A stretch of 64,000 nt of DNA, from positions 248,001-312,000 of the forward strand of contig NZ_JAHCVK010000002.1 in the NCBI RefSeq assembly GCF_018476905.1, written 5' to 3'. Origin of the DNA: Geomobilimonas luticola (GTDB taxonomy: Bacteria; Desulfobacterota; Desulfuromonadia; Geobacterales; Geobacteraceae). Of this stretch, positions 28,097 through 42,281 are shown in pieces; the stretch's first letter is position 1; every line of letters starts with the position of its first letter. Below the pieces are notes generated by a model, which was given only the letters and a program-made list of their open reading frames with translations, made no database searches and had not been told where the DNA came from. The translations under genes were made by a program, and so were the position numbers.

Positions 28097-30634
28097 ATGA
28101 TCGAAGCTTATCTGCAGCATGAGAAAGAAAGGGCATCCCAAGGGATTCCGGCACTGCCGCTCAACCCGGAGCAGACCGCCGAACTGTGCAAGCTGCTCGT
28201 GAAGCCCCCCAAGGGGAAAGAGAAGTTTCTCCTCGGACTCCTTACCGATCGGGTTTCCCCCGGTGTCGATCCGGCCGCCAAGGTGAAGGCCGAGTTCCTC
28301 GCTGGCGTGGTCGCCGGTAAGATCAAGTCTCCGTTGGTTACCCCCAAGGACGCCATCAAGCTCCTCGGCACCATGATCGGCGGCTACAACGTGGCCCCGC
28401 TCGTCGCCGCCCTCAAAGACAAGGCGCTGGCCGACGAGGCGGCCAAGGCGCTGTGCGGCATCACCCTCGTCTATGACGCCTTCGACGAAGTCGCCGCGCT
28501 GGCGAAAGCCAAGAATGCGGCCGCAACCAAGGTGCTCAAGTCCTGGGCCGAGGCCGAGTGGTTCACCGCCCGCAAGGGGGTGCCCGAGAAGATCAAGGTG
28601 AAGGTGTTCAAGGTGGACGGCGAGATCAACACCGATGACTTCTCCCCGGCCGGCGACGCCTGGAGCCGCCCCGACATCCCGCTCCACGCCCTGGCCATGG
28701 GTAAGACCCGCTTCAAGGGCGGGCTCGACACCATCGCCAAGTTCCGCAAGGACGGTTTCCAGGTCGCCTTCGTGGGTGACGTGGTCGGCACCGGATCCTC
28801 CCGCAAGTCCGCCTGCAACTCGGTTCTCTGGCACATCGGCGAGGAGATTCCCTGCGTTCCCAACAAGAAGACCGCCGGCGTTATCATCGGCGGTGTCATC
28901 GCCCCGATCTTCTTCAACACCGCCCAGGACTCCGGCGCCCTGCCGCTGAAAGCGGACGTGACCGGGATGAAGACCGGCGACGTGATCGTCATCGACACCA
29001 AGAAAGGGGTCATCACCGACGAGTCGGGGAAGAAGACCCTCTCCACGTTCACCATCGCACCGAACACCCTGGCTGACGAGTTCCGCGCCGGTGGCCGGAT
29101 TCCTCTCATCATCGGTCGCGCCGTTACCGACAAGGCCCGCAAGGCCCTCGGTCTCAAGCCCTCCACCGCCTTCACCCTGCCGGTGAATCCGAAGCCGAAA
29201 GCGAAGCAGGGGTACTCCCTGGCCCAGAAGATGGTCGGCAAGGCCTGCGGCATCACCGGTATCCTCCCCGGCACCGCCTGCGAGCCGAAGATGACCACCG
29301 TCGGTTCCCAGGACACCACCGGCCCCATGACCGCCGACGAACTGAAGGAACTGGCCTGCCTCAAGTTCCAGTCCCCCATGTTCATGCAGTCCTTCTGCCA
29401 CACCGCCGCCTACCCGAAGCCGGCCGATGTGAAGATGCACAAGAACCTCCCGGCCTTCATCATCGAGCGGGGCGGCGTACCCCTCAAGCCGGGCGACGGC
29501 GTCATCCACTCCTGGCTGAACCGCCTGCTCCTCCCCGACACCGTCGGGACGGGCGGCGACTCCCACACCCGTTTCCCCATCGGGATCTCCTTCCCGGCCG
29601 GCTCCGGCCTGGTCGCCTTCGCCGGCGCCATGGGGTTCATGCCCCTCGACATGCCGGAGTCGGTCCTCGTGCGCTTCAAAGGGAAGTTCAACCCGGGCAT
29701 CACCCTGCGTGACGCGGTGAACGCCATCCCCTACTATGCCATCAAGCAGGGGCTCCTCACCGTACCCAAGAAGAACAAGGTGAACGTCTTCAACGGCAAG
29801 ATCCTCGAGATGGAAGGGCTCCCCGACCTCAGCGTCGAGCAGGCCTTCGAGCTGACCGACGCCGCCGCCGAGCGCTCCGCTGCTGCCGGCTGCATCCAGC
29901 TTAGCGAGAAATCGGTTGCCACGTACCTGCGCTCCAACGTCGCCCTCATGAAGAAGATGATCAAGGACGGCTACCAGGACAAGAAGACCCTCCAGAACCG
30001 GATTAAGGCCGTGGAGAAGTGGCTCGCGAAGCCCGAGCTCTTGAAGGCCGACAAGGGCGCCGAGTACGCCGCGGTGATCGAGATCGACCTCAAGGACATC
30101 AAAGAGCCGATCCTCGCCTGCCCGAACGATCCGGACGACGTGAAGCTCCTCTCCGAGGTGGCCGGCACCAAGATCCAGGACGTCTTCCTCGGCTCCTGCA
30201 TGACCAACATCGGCCACTTCCGTGCCGCTGCCGAGATCTGGCGCGGCCAGAAGTTCAACCCGAACGTCCGCACCTGGATCTGCCCGCCGACCCGCATGGA
30301 TCAGGCCCAGCTCAAGGACGAAGCGCTCTTCTCCATCTACAGCGCCGTGGGCGCCCGGGTCGAGATCGCCGGCTGCTCGCTCTGCATGGGGAACCAGGCC
30401 CGCGTGCCCGATGGTGTGAACATGTTCTCCACCTCAACCCGTAACTTCGACGACCGGATCGGCGACGGCGCCAAGGTGTTCCTCGGCTCCGCCGAGATCG
30501 GCGCGGTTATCTCCAACCTGGGTAAGATCCCGACGCCGAAGGAGTACTTGGCTATCTACAAGGAGAAGATCGAGCCGAAGAAGGATTCGGTGTACAAATA
30601 TCTGCAGTTTGATGAGATGGCGGAGTATAAGTAG
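28097..30634 (+). CDS. acnB: Aconitate hydratase B (bifunctional aconitase/2-methylisocitrate dehydratase)
   Basis: TCA-cycle [4Fe-4S] enzyme converting citrate to isocitrate via cis-aconitate, in the cytoplasm. At 845 residues it has the AcnB layout: an N-terminal HEAT-like domain (~1-155), then the swivel domain, which AcnB places before the core ([21 protein letters not shown] near 177; [17 protein letters not shown] near 230), then the aconitase core with [13 protein letters not shown] near 483, [13 protein letters not shown] near 699 and [11 protein letters not shown] near 762, which supply the cluster cysteines. CAGGAGGGG precedes the ATG. It is a single-gene unit with its own promoter, operator and terminator. 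Confidence 0.97.
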   Translation: MIEAYLQHEKERASQGIPALPLNPEQTAELCKLLVKPPKGKEKFLLGLLTDRVSPGVDPAAKVKAEFLAGVVAGKIKSPLVTPKDAIKLLGTMIGGYNVAPLVAALKDKALADEAAKALCGITLVYDAFDEVAALAKAKNAAATKVLKSWAEAEWFTARKGVPEKIKVKVFKVDGEINTDDFSPAGDAWSRPDIPLHALAMGKTRFKGGLDTIAKFRKDGFQVAFVGDVVGTGSSRKSACNSVLWHIGEEIPCVPNKKTAGVIIGGVIAPIFFNTAQDSGALPLKADVTGMKTGDVIVIDTKKGVITDESGKKTLSTFTIAPNTLADEFRAGGRIPLIIGRAVTDKARKALGLKPSTAFTLPVNPKPKAKQGYSLAQKMVGKACGITGILPGTACEPKMTTVGSQDTTGPMTADELKELACLKFQSPMFMQSFCHTAAYPKPADVKMHKNLPAFIIERGGVPLKPGDGVIHSWLNRLLLPDTVGTGGDSHTRFPIGISFPAGSGLVAFAGAMGFMPLDMPESVLVRFKGKFNPGITLRDAVNAIPYYAIKQGLLTVPKKNKVNVFNGKILEMEGLPDLSVEQAFELTDAAAERSAAAGCIQLSEKSVATYLRSNVALMKKMIKDGYQDKKTLQNRIKAVEKWLAKPELLKADKGAEYAAVIEIDLKDIKEPILACPNDPDDVKLLSEVAGTKIQDVFLGSCMTNIGHFRAAAEIWRGQKFNPNVRTWICPPTRMDQAQLKDEALFSIYSAVGARVEIAGCSLCMGNQARVPDGVNMFSTSTRNFDDRIGDGAKVFLGSAEIGAVISNLGKIPTPKEYLAIYKEKIEPKKDSVYKYLQFDEMAEYK

Positions 30635-30666
30635 GATAGTGGCTGTGAGGCTGCCGGTGTGAAATG

Positions 30667-30698
30667 AACCCCCGTCCGGGCTTCCGGACGGGGGTTTT
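30667..30698 (+). terminator. Intrinsic terminator after acnB
   Basis: AACCCCCGTCCGG (30667-30679) and CCGGACGGGGGTT (30684-30696) form a perfect 13-bp stem with a GCTT-type loop and a T-run. Confidence 0.9.
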
Positions 30699-30806
30699 GT
30701 TTAGTGCTCACGACGTCCTGACGGTGGGTTCCGCACCTGATTGCGCTTTCTCTGGCTGATGCTACAATAACCCGAGCATGGGCGAATTGAATGGGAGGTA
30801 TGAACC

Positions 30807-31328
30807 ATGAGAACGAATTCGTTGCCGGTCGCGTTTTGGTTGTTGTTGTCAGTCTGTCTGGTTGTAGGGACGGTTTCCCCTGCACACTCTTCGGAGATGA
30901 AGGTGGAGGGCTACAAGTCCTTGCAGGGGGTAAAGCATGTGGAGGCAGTGTTCGACTTCAGGATAGGCGATCCAAAGAGCGCCGCCTTGCACCTTGATGT
31001 GATCCACCAGACATGTAAGGACAAGGCGCTGCAGACGGGAAAGAAAAAGCCGGCATTTGCGGTCGTGTTCAGCGGACCGTCAGTAAAGCTTCTCTCCAAG
31101 AAGAGGGAGGGGGGCATGGCAGACGATGCGAAGAAGCTTGACGAAATTGCCGCTATGCTTACCGTCCTGGCAAAAGAAGGGGTCAGGCTGGAGGTCTGCC
31201 GGATAGCCCTCAGCGTGTTCGGTATCGAGTCAGCCTCGATTCTGCCGGAACTCCATACGGTGGGTAATGGATATGTCTCCCTGATAGGTTACGGAGCTCA
31301 GGGATATTCGTCGGTCCCGGTGTACTGA
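30807..31328 (+). CDS. Secreted DsrE/DsrF-like protein
   Basis: The 173-residue protein has a signal peptide (FWLLLSVCLVVGTVSPAHSS) and a DsrE-like fold: KHVEAVFDFRIGDPKSAALHL then HLDVIHQTC, FAVVFSGPSVKLLSK, an internal helical stretch, GVRLEVCRIAL and a closing VGNGYVSLIGYGAQGYS. DsrE/TusD-like domains carry sulfur as persulfide in the cytoplasm, whereas exported members are common in anaerobes and their role is unknown. Two Cys remain in the mature form (Cys in HQTCKD and in EVCRIA), the second at the position usual for this superfamily. GGGAGG precedes the ATG. It is followed by a long gap and appears monocistronic. Confidence 0.8.
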   Translation: MRTNSLPVAFWLLLSVCLVVGTVSPAHSSEMKVEGYKSLQGVKHVEAVFDFRIGDPKSAALHLDVIHQTCKDKALQTGKKKPAFAVVFSGPSVKLLSKKREGGMADDAKKLDEIAAMLTVLAKEGVRLEVCRIALSVFGIESASILPELHTVGNGYVSLIGYGAQGYSSVPVY

Positions 31329-31777
31329 TACCGTTTTTACTCATAGAGAAGGCTGGGGCAGGCGCTGAAATGCAAGCTTCCCCCATCCTTTTCTCCGATG
31401 CAGGAGACTTAGAGCAGTCCCTTATTTCCCGTTTCACCGTATCCGGTGTTTCCTCTTTCATACTGTATTTCAATTGTCATACAGGCGCCCTACCTTCGAA
31501 ACCCTCGCCCTGTTGTCCAACATCGTCGATCCCTTATTCATTTTCTGCGTATAAAGGCATTGCGCAAAAATGAAATCTAAATCAATTATTCTGGTGAGGG
31601 GATCCTTCGCGGATGACCGTACTGACGGCGCCTCTAGTGTGCATCTAGTTGGATGCAGGGCCTGCCGAAAATACCGACGAGCCATTTTAGCTACGGCCGT
31701 CACCATTAATTCTTGAAGCATCAACCTATTTTGAGTATACTTGCGCGATTCGTTTACTAACACCGGAGGTCGAGTTG
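31329..31777. other. 449-bp intergenic stretch without a supported gene
   Basis: AT-richer than its neighbours. It starts with an imperfect terminator-like inverted repeat at about 31345-31398 (GAGAAGGCTGGGG against CCCCCATCCTTTTCTC, with bulges). Open frames of 60-120 codons on both strands have no family resemblance, no ribosome site and unnatural composition. An AGTATACT palindrome lies near 31735-31742 ahead of aspS. I recognise no RNA gene here; a remnant of a former gene is possible. Confidence 0.5.
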
Positions 31778-33559
<1,782 letters not shown>

Positions 33560-33578
33560 CCATGCGCATGAGGAAAGG

Positions 33579-34271
33579 ATGAGCAGACTATTTGCACTCA
33601 TCGCTGCTCTCGTGCTGTTCGTTGCCGCTTGTACGCCGGCAGTTCCCCGGTGGCGTCAGGAAGCACGCCTGGTATTCGACCGGGTCAGACTGAACGGAGC
33701 CGACAGGGTTTTCCCCACAGAATACAAGAGCCTGGAAGATGCCATGCTGAAGGGGGAAGGCTTTGCGAAATCGGGGGATACCGGTGATGCGGAGCGTTAT
33801 TACCTTCTCGTGATGAACAGGGGGGAGCTGCTCGAAAAGGAGCTTGCTGCCGAGTTGAAACGGCGGAGTGAAGCGGCACGATTGCGGGCTGAAGCTGAAA
33901 AGCAGGAGCAGGAGCGACAGGCTGCCCGTCTTGCCGAGCAGCTCAAGCAGGCAAAAGCCCGCGCAGAAGCGGTCGCCGCAGCTGAGGCTGCCGAGGCTGC
34001 GCGGAAAAAAGCCGAAAAAGCACGGCAGCGGGAGAAGGCGTTATCCGCCTATCACACCGTCAAGCGGGGCGAGTCGCTACCGCAAATAGCCTCGCAACAG
34101 GATATATACAACGAAGCAAATCTATGGCCACTCATCTACCGGGCCAACCGCGACCAGATAAGTGACCCCCGCCATATCTGGCCTGGCCAGGTATTGCGTA
34201 TCCCACGAAATGTGACCCGTGAGGATATCCAAGAAGCACGACGTTACGCCCAGGATAGACAACTTCATTAG
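33579..34271 (+). CDS. LysM-domain lipoprotein with Ala/Glu/Lys coiled coil
   Basis: 230 residues. The N-terminus MSRLFALIAALVLFVAACTPA ends in the lipobox A-A-C-T, so the mature protein should be lipid-anchored. Residues ~22-80 form a helical region (FPTEYKSLEDAMLKGEGFAKSG, TGDAERYYLLV), ~80-150 a charged coiled coil rich in Ala, Glu, Lys, Arg, and ~155-205 a LysM peptidoglycan-binding module (YHTVKRGESLPQIA to HIWPGQVLRIP). It probably bridges the outer membrane and the cell wall. It starts 19 bp after aspS with GAGGAAAGG upstream, so it is likely co-transcribed with aspS. The final ~20 residues (DIQEARRYAQ) continue past the LysM module. Confidence 0.87.
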   Translation: MSRLFALIAALVLFVAACTPAVPRWRQEARLVFDRVRLNGADRVFPTEYKSLEDAMLKGEGFAKSGDTGDAERYYLLVMNRGELLEKELAAELKRRSEAARLRAEAEKQEQERQAARLAEQLKQAKARAEAVAAAEAAEAARKKAEKARQREKALSAYHTVKRGESLPQIASQQDIYNEANLWPLIYRANRDQISDPRHIWPGQVLRIPRNVTREDIQEARRYAQDRQLH

Positions 34272-34361
34272 CCGTTCCTCTGTACATTCGGGAGTACGTC
34301 CCGATGTTTCCTGAATTGACCTAATCGCTTTGAAACAATAAAATATTCTCACTTATTTTCC

Positions 34362-34388
34362 TTGACAGGCTAACCCATTTTGTATACT
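34362..34388 (+). promoter_or_regulatory. icd-mdh promoter
   Basis: TTGACA (34362-34367), a short 15-nt spacer and TATACT (34383-34388), which lies within the GTATAC palindrome. The short spacer may make the promoter weak without an activator. Confidence 0.6.
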
Positions 34389-34399
34389 GTATACAAAAT
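34377..34399. promoter_or_regulatory. Perfect 11-bp-arm palindrome over the icd -10 region
   Basis: ATTTTGTATAC and its complement flank one central T: a perfect 23-bp operator. The GTATAC-N-GTATAC core equals that at the acnB promoter. Both sites cover the -10 element, so a shared repressor of TCA-cycle genes is the simplest reading. Confidence 0.75.
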
Positions 34400-34588
34400 T
34401 CCCACCATGCCAAACTTGTATGATTTCCGTTTGTTCAATCGCGTGTTTAGTGTGCGGTGTCGTAAAAAATACGGTGTCCGGCACGGCGGATGTGTGAAGT
34501 CCTACAGGTGAATTCATTACTGATTACTGGTACTACAAGGGCGAAATTCCTTTCATTGAGCCTCTGACCACGCGGGCATAAAAACTAA

Positions 34589-36823
<2,235 letters not shown>

Positions 36824-36843
36824 ACCACGAGTGTAGGAAGTAG

Positions 36844-37824
<981 letters not shown>

Positions 37825-37850
37825 TTATCTGCTTCACAGTTTGTCTGTTA

Positions 37851-37886
37851 AGACAAAAGAAGGGCATATGCCCTTCTTTTGTCTTA
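37851..37886. terminator. Bidirectional terminator after mdh
   Basis: A perfect 17-bp inverted repeat with no spacer (arms 37851-37867 and 37868-37884; AGACAAAAGAAGGGCAT and its complement). T-runs are imperfect (TTTTGTCTTA). Confidence 0.8.
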
Positions 37887-38000
37887 TGGAGTGGACATTC
37901 CATGGAGACAAAACCAATTATTGAATTCAGATACGATATGTGGTAAATTTCGCCAGTTTGTCGGCCTAACGGCTTTATTCCAGATAAGGAGCGTAAGTAG

Positions 38001-38195
38001 ATGGAAAAGAAGCTTCCAACGATCGAGGTTATCGAGAAGTATTGTAAGGGATGCCACATCTGCGTCGAATTCTGCCCGACCAAGGTATTGGAAATGCAGG
38101 GGTTTGTCGTGGGAGTAAAGAACCTGGAGGCCTGCATCAAATGCATGCAGTGCGAACTCCGCTGCCCAGATTTTGCAATCAAGGTTACTGCATAA
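38001..38195 (+). CDS. korD: 2-oxoglutarate:ferredoxin oxidoreductase delta (2[4Fe-4S]) subunit
   Basis: 64-residue polyferredoxin-like subunit. Two cluster motifs are visible: C-K-G-C-H-I-C-V-E-F-C-P (residues ~15-26) and C-I-K-C-M-Q-C-E-L-R-C-P (~45-56), each with the CxxCxxCxxxCP spacing. It passes electrons from the KorAB catalytic core to ferredoxin. Such ferredoxin subunits begin kor, vor and por operons. TAAGGAGCG precedes the ATG. The next gene, korA, begins 24 bp further on. Confidence 0.92.
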   Translation: MEKKLPTIEVIEKYCKGCHICVEFCPTKVLEMQGFVVGVKNLEACIKCMQCELRCPDFAIKVTA

Positions 38196-38219
38196 ACACT
38201 TTTATAGGAGGTAAGTAAC

Positions 38220-39353
38220 GTGGCTAAGAAAGTTGCTTTCATGCAGGGTAACGAAGCTGCGGCCCATGGCGCTCTGTACGCCGGCTGCAAGTTTTTTGCT
38301 GGTTACCCTATCACCCCTTCCACTGAAGTCGCCGAGGTTATGTCGGCCGAGCTTCCGAAGGTAGGGGGCAAGTTCATCCAGATGGAAGACGAGATCGGCG
38401 CAATGGCCGCCCTTATTGGTGCATCGCTTACCGGGTTGAAGGCTCTCACGTCGACATCTGGTCCCGGCCTCTCCCTCAAGCAGGAAAACATCGGGTATGC
38501 ATGCATCACCGAGGTCCCCTGCGTCATCGTCAACGTCATGCGCGGCGGCCCCTCGACCGGTATGCCGACCGGCCCTTCCCAGTCAGATGTCATGTGTGCC
38601 AAGTGGGGAACCCACGGTGACCACCCGGCCATCTGCCTGGTGCCTGCTTCCGTACAGGAACTGTTCGAGGAGACGGTCAGGGCGTTCAACCTGGCCGAGA
38701 AATACCGCACGCCGGTCATGATCATGCCTGACGAGATCGTGGCTCACATGCGCGAGCGGATCGTATTTCCCGAGCCGGGCGAAATCCCGGTCGTCGACCG
38801 TACTGCTCCTTCAGTGACACCTGACAAATACAAGCCGTACGATACCTCTTTCGGCGACGTCCCCCCTCTGGCTGCATTCGGTTCCGGCTACAAGTTTCAC
38901 GTCACCGGTCTCAACAAGATGCAGGACGGATTCCCGACCACCAAGGCAGAGATCGTCCAGGCAGAGGAAGAGCGCCAGGTCCGCAAGGTGGAGGCCAACA
39001 AGGCCGAAATCATGAAGTGGGAAGAGTATTTGGTTGACGATGCTGACGTCGTCGTCGTCGCGTTCGGTTCAACTTCCCGTTCTGCACGATTTGCAGTTGA
39101 TCAGGCTCGCAAGCAAGGCATCAAGGCAGGGCTTTTCCGCTTGATCACCTTCTGGCCGTTCCCGGAGGAGAGGCTCCTCGAGATATCCAAGAAGGTAAAG
39201 GCCTTTATTTCTCCGGAGATGAACCTTGGCATGTGTGCCGGCGTCATCAAGGGGTGCATTGAAGGCAACGCTCCGGTTCTCGGCATATTCCGCGTTGACG
39301 GAGAGCCGATCAATCCGGATCAGATCCTCGACAAGATGAAGGAGGTCAAGTAA
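38220..39353 (+). CDS. korA: 2-oxoglutarate:ferredoxin oxidoreductase alpha subunit
   Basis: 377-residue pyrimidine-binding subunit. Key parts: GCKFFAGYPITPSTEVAEVM (in part), DEIGAMAALIGASLTG, the TSTSGPGLSLKQE loop, NVMRGGPSTGMPT, and a C-terminal transketolase-like domain with VVVAFGSTSRSARFAVDQAR and GLFRLITFWPFPEE. This is the KorA/VorB pattern; the enzyme makes succinyl-CoA from 2-oxoglutarate, or works in reverse. The start is GTG (38220) with AGGAGGTAAGT at 6 nt. It lies between korD and korB with 2 bp to korB. Confidence 0.92.
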   Translation: MAKKVAFMQGNEAAAHGALYAGCKFFAGYPITPSTEVAEVMSAELPKVGGKFIQMEDEIGAMAALIGASLTGLKALTSTSGPGLSLKQENIGYACITEVPCVIVNVMRGGPSTGMPTGPSQSDVMCAKWGTHGDHPAICLVPASVQELFEETVRAFNLAEKYRTPVMIMPDEIVAHMRERIVFPEPGEIPVVDRTAPSVTPDKYKPYDTSFGDVPPLAAFGSGYKFHVTGLNKMQDGFPTTKAEIVQAEEERQVRKVEANKAEIMKWEEYLVDDADVVVVAFGSTSRSARFAVDQARKQGIKAGLFRLITFWPFPEERLLEISKKVKAFISPEMNLGMCAGVIKGCIEGNAPVLGIFRVDGEPINPDQILDKMKEVK

Positions 39354-39355
39354 CC

Positions 39356-40177
39356 ATGGCTTTTGAATATGAAAAATGGCTTCGCCCCGGCAAGCTTCCC
39401 CATATCTGGTGCCCAGGCTGTGGCCACGGCATTGTCATGAAAGGTCTTATCAGGGCACTGGATACTCTTCAGCTCAAGAAGGAAGAAACCGCCATCGTAT
39501 CCGGTATCGGCTGCGCTTCCCGACTCCCGGGATACATGGATTGCTGCACCCTGCACACCGCCCACGGTCGTGCCGCTGCATTCGCGACCGGTGTCAAGAT
39601 GGCTCGTCCTGAAATGAACGTAATCCTCTGTGGTGGCGACGGCGATGGCACGGCCATCGGCGGAAACCACTTCATTCACGCCTGCCGTCGTAACATCGAC
39701 ATGACGTATATCATCATGAACAACATGATCTACGGCATGACCGGCGGACAGTTCTCGCCCTGTACACCGACTGGTGCCAAGGCTTCCACGACCCCTTACG
39801 GCAACCCCGATCCGGGCTTTGATATTGCCAAGCTGGCAATCGGTGCCGGTGCCTCTTTTGTGGCACGTGGTACCGCGTTCCATGCCAACCAGATCGACAA
39901 GCTCATCGTCGAGGCGATCCAGCACAAAGGCTTCTCAGTCGTCGAGATCCTCGACGACTGCCCGACTACCTATGGTCGGCGCAACAAGTACAAGTCGGTC
40001 ATCGAGATGATGAATCGGCTCAAGGATATCGCCGTGCCGGTCAAGGCTGCCGAGAAGATGGACCCTGAGCAGCTCAAGGGCAAGGTTCTCACCGGTGTCC
40101 TGTACAAGGAAGACAAGCCTGAGTACTGCGAGCAGTACAAGGCGGTAATCGAGCGCGCCCAGGGCGCCGCCCGCTAG
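39356..40177 (+). CDS. korB: 2-oxoglutarate:ferredoxin oxidoreductase beta (TPP-binding) subunit
   Basis: 273 residues. The N-terminal HIWCPGCGHGIVMKG supplies cluster cysteines, SGIGCASRLPGY the start of the TPP fold, and GDGDGTAIGGNHFIHACRRN with NNMIYGMTGGQFSP (the GDG...N motif) the Mg-TPP site. Residues after ~190 form the tail that contacts KorA. ATG at 39356 is only 2 bp after the korA stop, with GGAGG in the korA end (AAGGAGGTCAAG), so translation is coupled. Confidence 0.93.
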   Translation: MAFEYEKWLRPGKLPHIWCPGCGHGIVMKGLIRALDTLQLKKEETAIVSGIGCASRLPGYMDCCTLHTAHGRAAAFATGVKMARPEMNVILCGGDGDGTAIGGNHFIHACRRNIDMTYIIMNNMIYGMTGGQFSPCTPTGAKASTTPYGNPDPGFDIAKLAIGAGASFVARGTAFHANQIDKLIVEAIQHKGFSVVEILDDCPTTYGRRNKYKSVIEMMNRLKDIAVPVKAAEKMDPEQLKGKVLTGVLYKEDKPEYCEQYKAVIERAQGAAR

Positions 40178-40210
40178 AACGAATTTCGCCTATTCAAAGG
40201 AGAGAAGATA

Positions 40211-40759
40211 ATGGCAGGAAGATATGAGATTCGCTTTTCCGGCGCCGGCGGACAGGGTCTGATCCTTGCCGGTGTCATCATGGCCGAGGCAGCATCCATC
40301 TATCAGGGGATTCAGGCCGTCCAGTCACAGAGCTACGGCCCTGAGGCCCGTGGTGGCGCTTCCAAATCCGAGGTAATCATTTCCGATACAACGATCGATT
40401 ACCCGAAGGTCACCAAGTGCGATGCCCTCCTCGCTCTCACCCAGGAGGCCTGCGACAAGTATTCCCACGATCTCAAGGAAGGCGGGGTTCTCCTGATCGA
40501 CTCCGACCTTGTTCTCCGCGAGCCGCCGGGGAATTTCAACGTCGTCAAGTTCAACATCACCAACACCGCCAAGAATGAAGTCGGTCGCGAGATCGTCACC
40601 AACATCGTTGCCCTTGGCGCCATGGTTGCCCTGACAGGTGTCGTATCCAAGGAGAATGCCGAGAAGGCGGTTCTTTCCCGTGTTCCCGAGGCTTTCCTTG
40701 AGCTTAACAAGAAGGCGTTCAATATCGGCTATGAAAAGGCCATGGCCGCGAAATCGTAA
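40211..40759 (+). CDS. korG: 2-oxoglutarate:ferredoxin oxidoreductase gamma subunit
   Basis: 182 residues of the POR/KOR gamma family: RFSGAGGQGLILAGVIMAEAA near the start, QSYGPEARGGASKSEVIISD near 38-57, and CDALLALTQEACDKY. The gamma subunit completes the four-part complex (KorDABG). GGAGAGAAG precedes the ATG. A strong terminator follows, ending the korDABG unit. With acnB, icd and mdh in the same 12 kb, most of the oxidative half of the TCA cycle is here; citrate synthase is not. Confidence 0.93.
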   Translation: MAGRYEIRFSGAGGQGLILAGVIMAEAASIYQGIQAVQSQSYGPEARGGASKSEVIISDTTIDYPKVTKCDALLALTQEACDKYSHDLKEGGVLLIDSDLVLREPPGNFNVVKFNITNTAKNEVGREIVTNIVALGAMVALTGVVSKENAEKAVLSRVPEAFLELNKKAFNIGYEKAMAAKS

Positions 40760-40784
40760 TTAGGTACTGTCTGACAGTCGATTG

Positions 40785-40818
40785 AAAAAGCCCGGCATGA
40801 AATGTGCCGGGCTTTTTT
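40785..40818 (+). terminator. Intrinsic terminator after korG
   Basis: AAAAAGCCCGGCA (40785-40797) and TGCCGGGCTTTTT (40805-40817), perfect 13-bp stem with a 7-nt loop and T6. Confidence 0.92.
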
Positions 40819-40866
40819 CGTGGTCACTACTTGTCCGTAAATGTGATATTAGTATTCTGAGGAAAA

Positions 40867-41538
40867 ATGTCAGTGTCCTGTGGTACCGCTGTTGTTGCCA
40901 CCGGGGAGGAAGTGTTGCAGCAGTTTCTCAGAGACTATCTTGAGTTGCATGGCTACTGGGTCCTTTTCCTCTGGACGTTTCTCGAGGGTGAGGCGGGACT
41001 TATTCTGGCCGGTTTTCTCGCGTTCCAGGGGTATCTCAATATTTTTGGCGTGATTCTGACTGCCCTTGCCGGGTCATTCTGCGGTGATCAGTTTTACTTT
41101 TATCTTGGCCGCTGGCAGGGACGCCGACTCTTGAAAGTCTTTACCTCGATTGCTAAAAAGTTTCAGAAGGCTCTCAAACTGATAGAAAAATATGGTACTT
41201 TTGTTGCCTTTATATCCCGCTTTACGTACGGATTCCGGATAATCCTCCCCATCATCCTGGGGATGACCAACCTGTCAGCAATGAAGTTCTGCGGATTGAA
41301 TCTTCTCAGCGCGCTGTGCTGGTCAATCATTTTTTCCCTCGCCGGTTTTCTCTTCGGCAAGAGTGCCTCGCTTTTCGTGGAGGACGTGAGTCGCTACGAG
41401 CCTTACCTCATGCTGGCACTGATAGCACTTATCGGCTGTATGTGGCTATCCCATTTCGTACATGCGTGGTGGCGAAGACGACCAGCCCGCAAACGTTTGA
41501 GCAGAATGAAATCACGTACATCGGGGAATGCCAGGTGA
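40867..41538 (+). CDS. DedA-family membrane protein
   Basis: DedA (SNARE-associated/VTT domain) proteins act as lipid scramblases or flippases, recycling undecaprenyl phosphate in known cases. 223 residues: FLWTFLEGEAGLILAGFLA near 36-54 (entrance helix with the conserved Glu), AGSFCGDQFYFYLGRWQGRR near 68-87, FISRFTYGFRIILPIILGM near 115-133 with the family arginines, and two C-terminal helices. The ATG at 40867 has GAGG at 4 nt; a second possible start (TTG at 40915, with GGAGG) would remove 16 residues and fits family alignment equally well. Its stop overlaps the GTG start of trmJ. Confidence 0.88.
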   Translation: MSVSCGTAVVATGEEVLQQFLRDYLELHGYWVLFLWTFLEGEAGLILAGFLAFQGYLNIFGVILTALAGSFCGDQFYFYLGRWQGRRLLKVFTSIAKKFQKALKLIEKYGTFVAFISRFTYGFRIILPIILGMTNLSAMKFCGLNLLSALCWSIIFSLAGFLFGKSASLFVEDVSRYEPYLMLALIALIGCMWLSHFVHAWWRRRPARKRLSRMKSRTSGNAR

Positions 41539-42281
41539 CAAGAGAAGAGTTACGCGACAGGGTCGCAATCGTGTTAGTCGAGCCGCAAAATCCGGGCAAC
41601 GTGGGGATGGTCTGCAGGGCCATGAAAAACATGGGACTGATGCAGCTTCGCCTCGTTAATCCGTGCCCGCTTGATCATCCTGAGGCGCACAAGTTTGCCG
41701 TATCGGCCCGTGACCTGCTGGACCAGGCCACGGTGTACGAAAGCCTTGCGGATGCCCTTGCCGACTGCGAAGTGACGGTAGGAACCACGCGACGCCATGG
41801 CAAATACCGCCAGGAGATATTCTCCCCCCGGGAGATGGCGGTAACCGTCCTCGGACAGTTGACGCACAATCGTGCTGCGCTTGTGTTCGGCAGGGAAGAC
41901 AGTGGCCTGACCACCGACGAACTCACCCTGTGCCGCTGGCATGCCACCATCCCCACAAGCCCCGACTACGGTTCGCTCAACCTGGCCCAGTCGGTTCTGA
42001 TCTTCTGCTACGAACTTTTCAATGCCTGCGCGGCAGAATCGACAGCTATCGATCGTAAACTGGCAACGACCGAGGCGGCTGAAGAGCTTTATCGGCAGAT
42101 GGAGCAGGCGCTGCTCAAGATCGGTTTCCTTAATCCGCAGAATCCAGCCCACCTCATGCGCTCCCTGCGGCGAATATTCTCCCGGGCCGGGCTGGATGAC
42201 CGGGAGGTTGCCATCCTGAGGGGAATGATGTCCCAGGTCGACTGGGCAACCACGGCTTATGAGGGGAAAAAGGGGACATGA
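41535..42281 (+). CDS. trmJ: tRNA (cytidine/uridine-2'-O-)-methyltransferase TrmJ-like (SPOUT)
   Basis: SPOUT methyltransferase that modifies position 32 of some tRNAs in E. coli. Three knot motifs are clear: VAIVLVEPQNPGNVGMVCRAMKN near 10-32 (cited in part), ALVFGREDSGLTTDEL near 115-130 and the SLNLAQSVLIFCYEL stretch near 146-160. The frame is open far upstream, but that part overlaps dedA in another frame; GTG at 41535, with GGGGA at 7 nt, gives 248 residues, the usual length. A C-terminal extension (~180-248) includes FLNPQNPAHLMRSLRRIF, as in TrmJ. The SemiSWEET ATG overlaps its stop by 4 bp. Confidence 0.88.
   Translation: MTREELRDRVAIVLVEPQNPGNVGMVCRAMKNMGLMQLRLVNPCPLDHPEAHKFAVSARDLLDQATVYESLADALADCEVTVGTTRRHGKYRQEIFSPREMAVTVLGQLTHNRAALVFGREDSGLTTDELTLCRWHATIPTSPDYGSLNLAQSVLIFCYELFNACAAESTAIDRKLATTEAAEELYRQMEQALLKIGFLNPQNPAHLMRSLRRIFSRAGLDDREVAILRGMMSQVDWATTAYEGKKGT

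Noticed and set aside
28064-30217. 717-codon minus-strand frame opposite acnB
   Set aside because: His/Gly/Asp/Leu-rich composition is the typical mirror of a high-GC gene on the other strand; acnB is complete and unequivocal.
31370-31573. 67-codon plus-strand frame in the gap before aspS
   Set aside because: Ser/Pro/Cys-rich, no ribosome site, no known family.
34407-34511. 34-codon basic peptide frame in the icd leader
   Set aside because: No Shine-Dalgarno before its ATG, which lies almost at the predicted transcript start; composition looks random. It may matter only if ribosome data show otherwise.
41316-41534. Upstream extension of the trmJ frame
   Set aside because: It overlaps dedA in another frame and lacks homology; the GTG at 41535 has a ribosome site and starts at the conserved TrmJ core.
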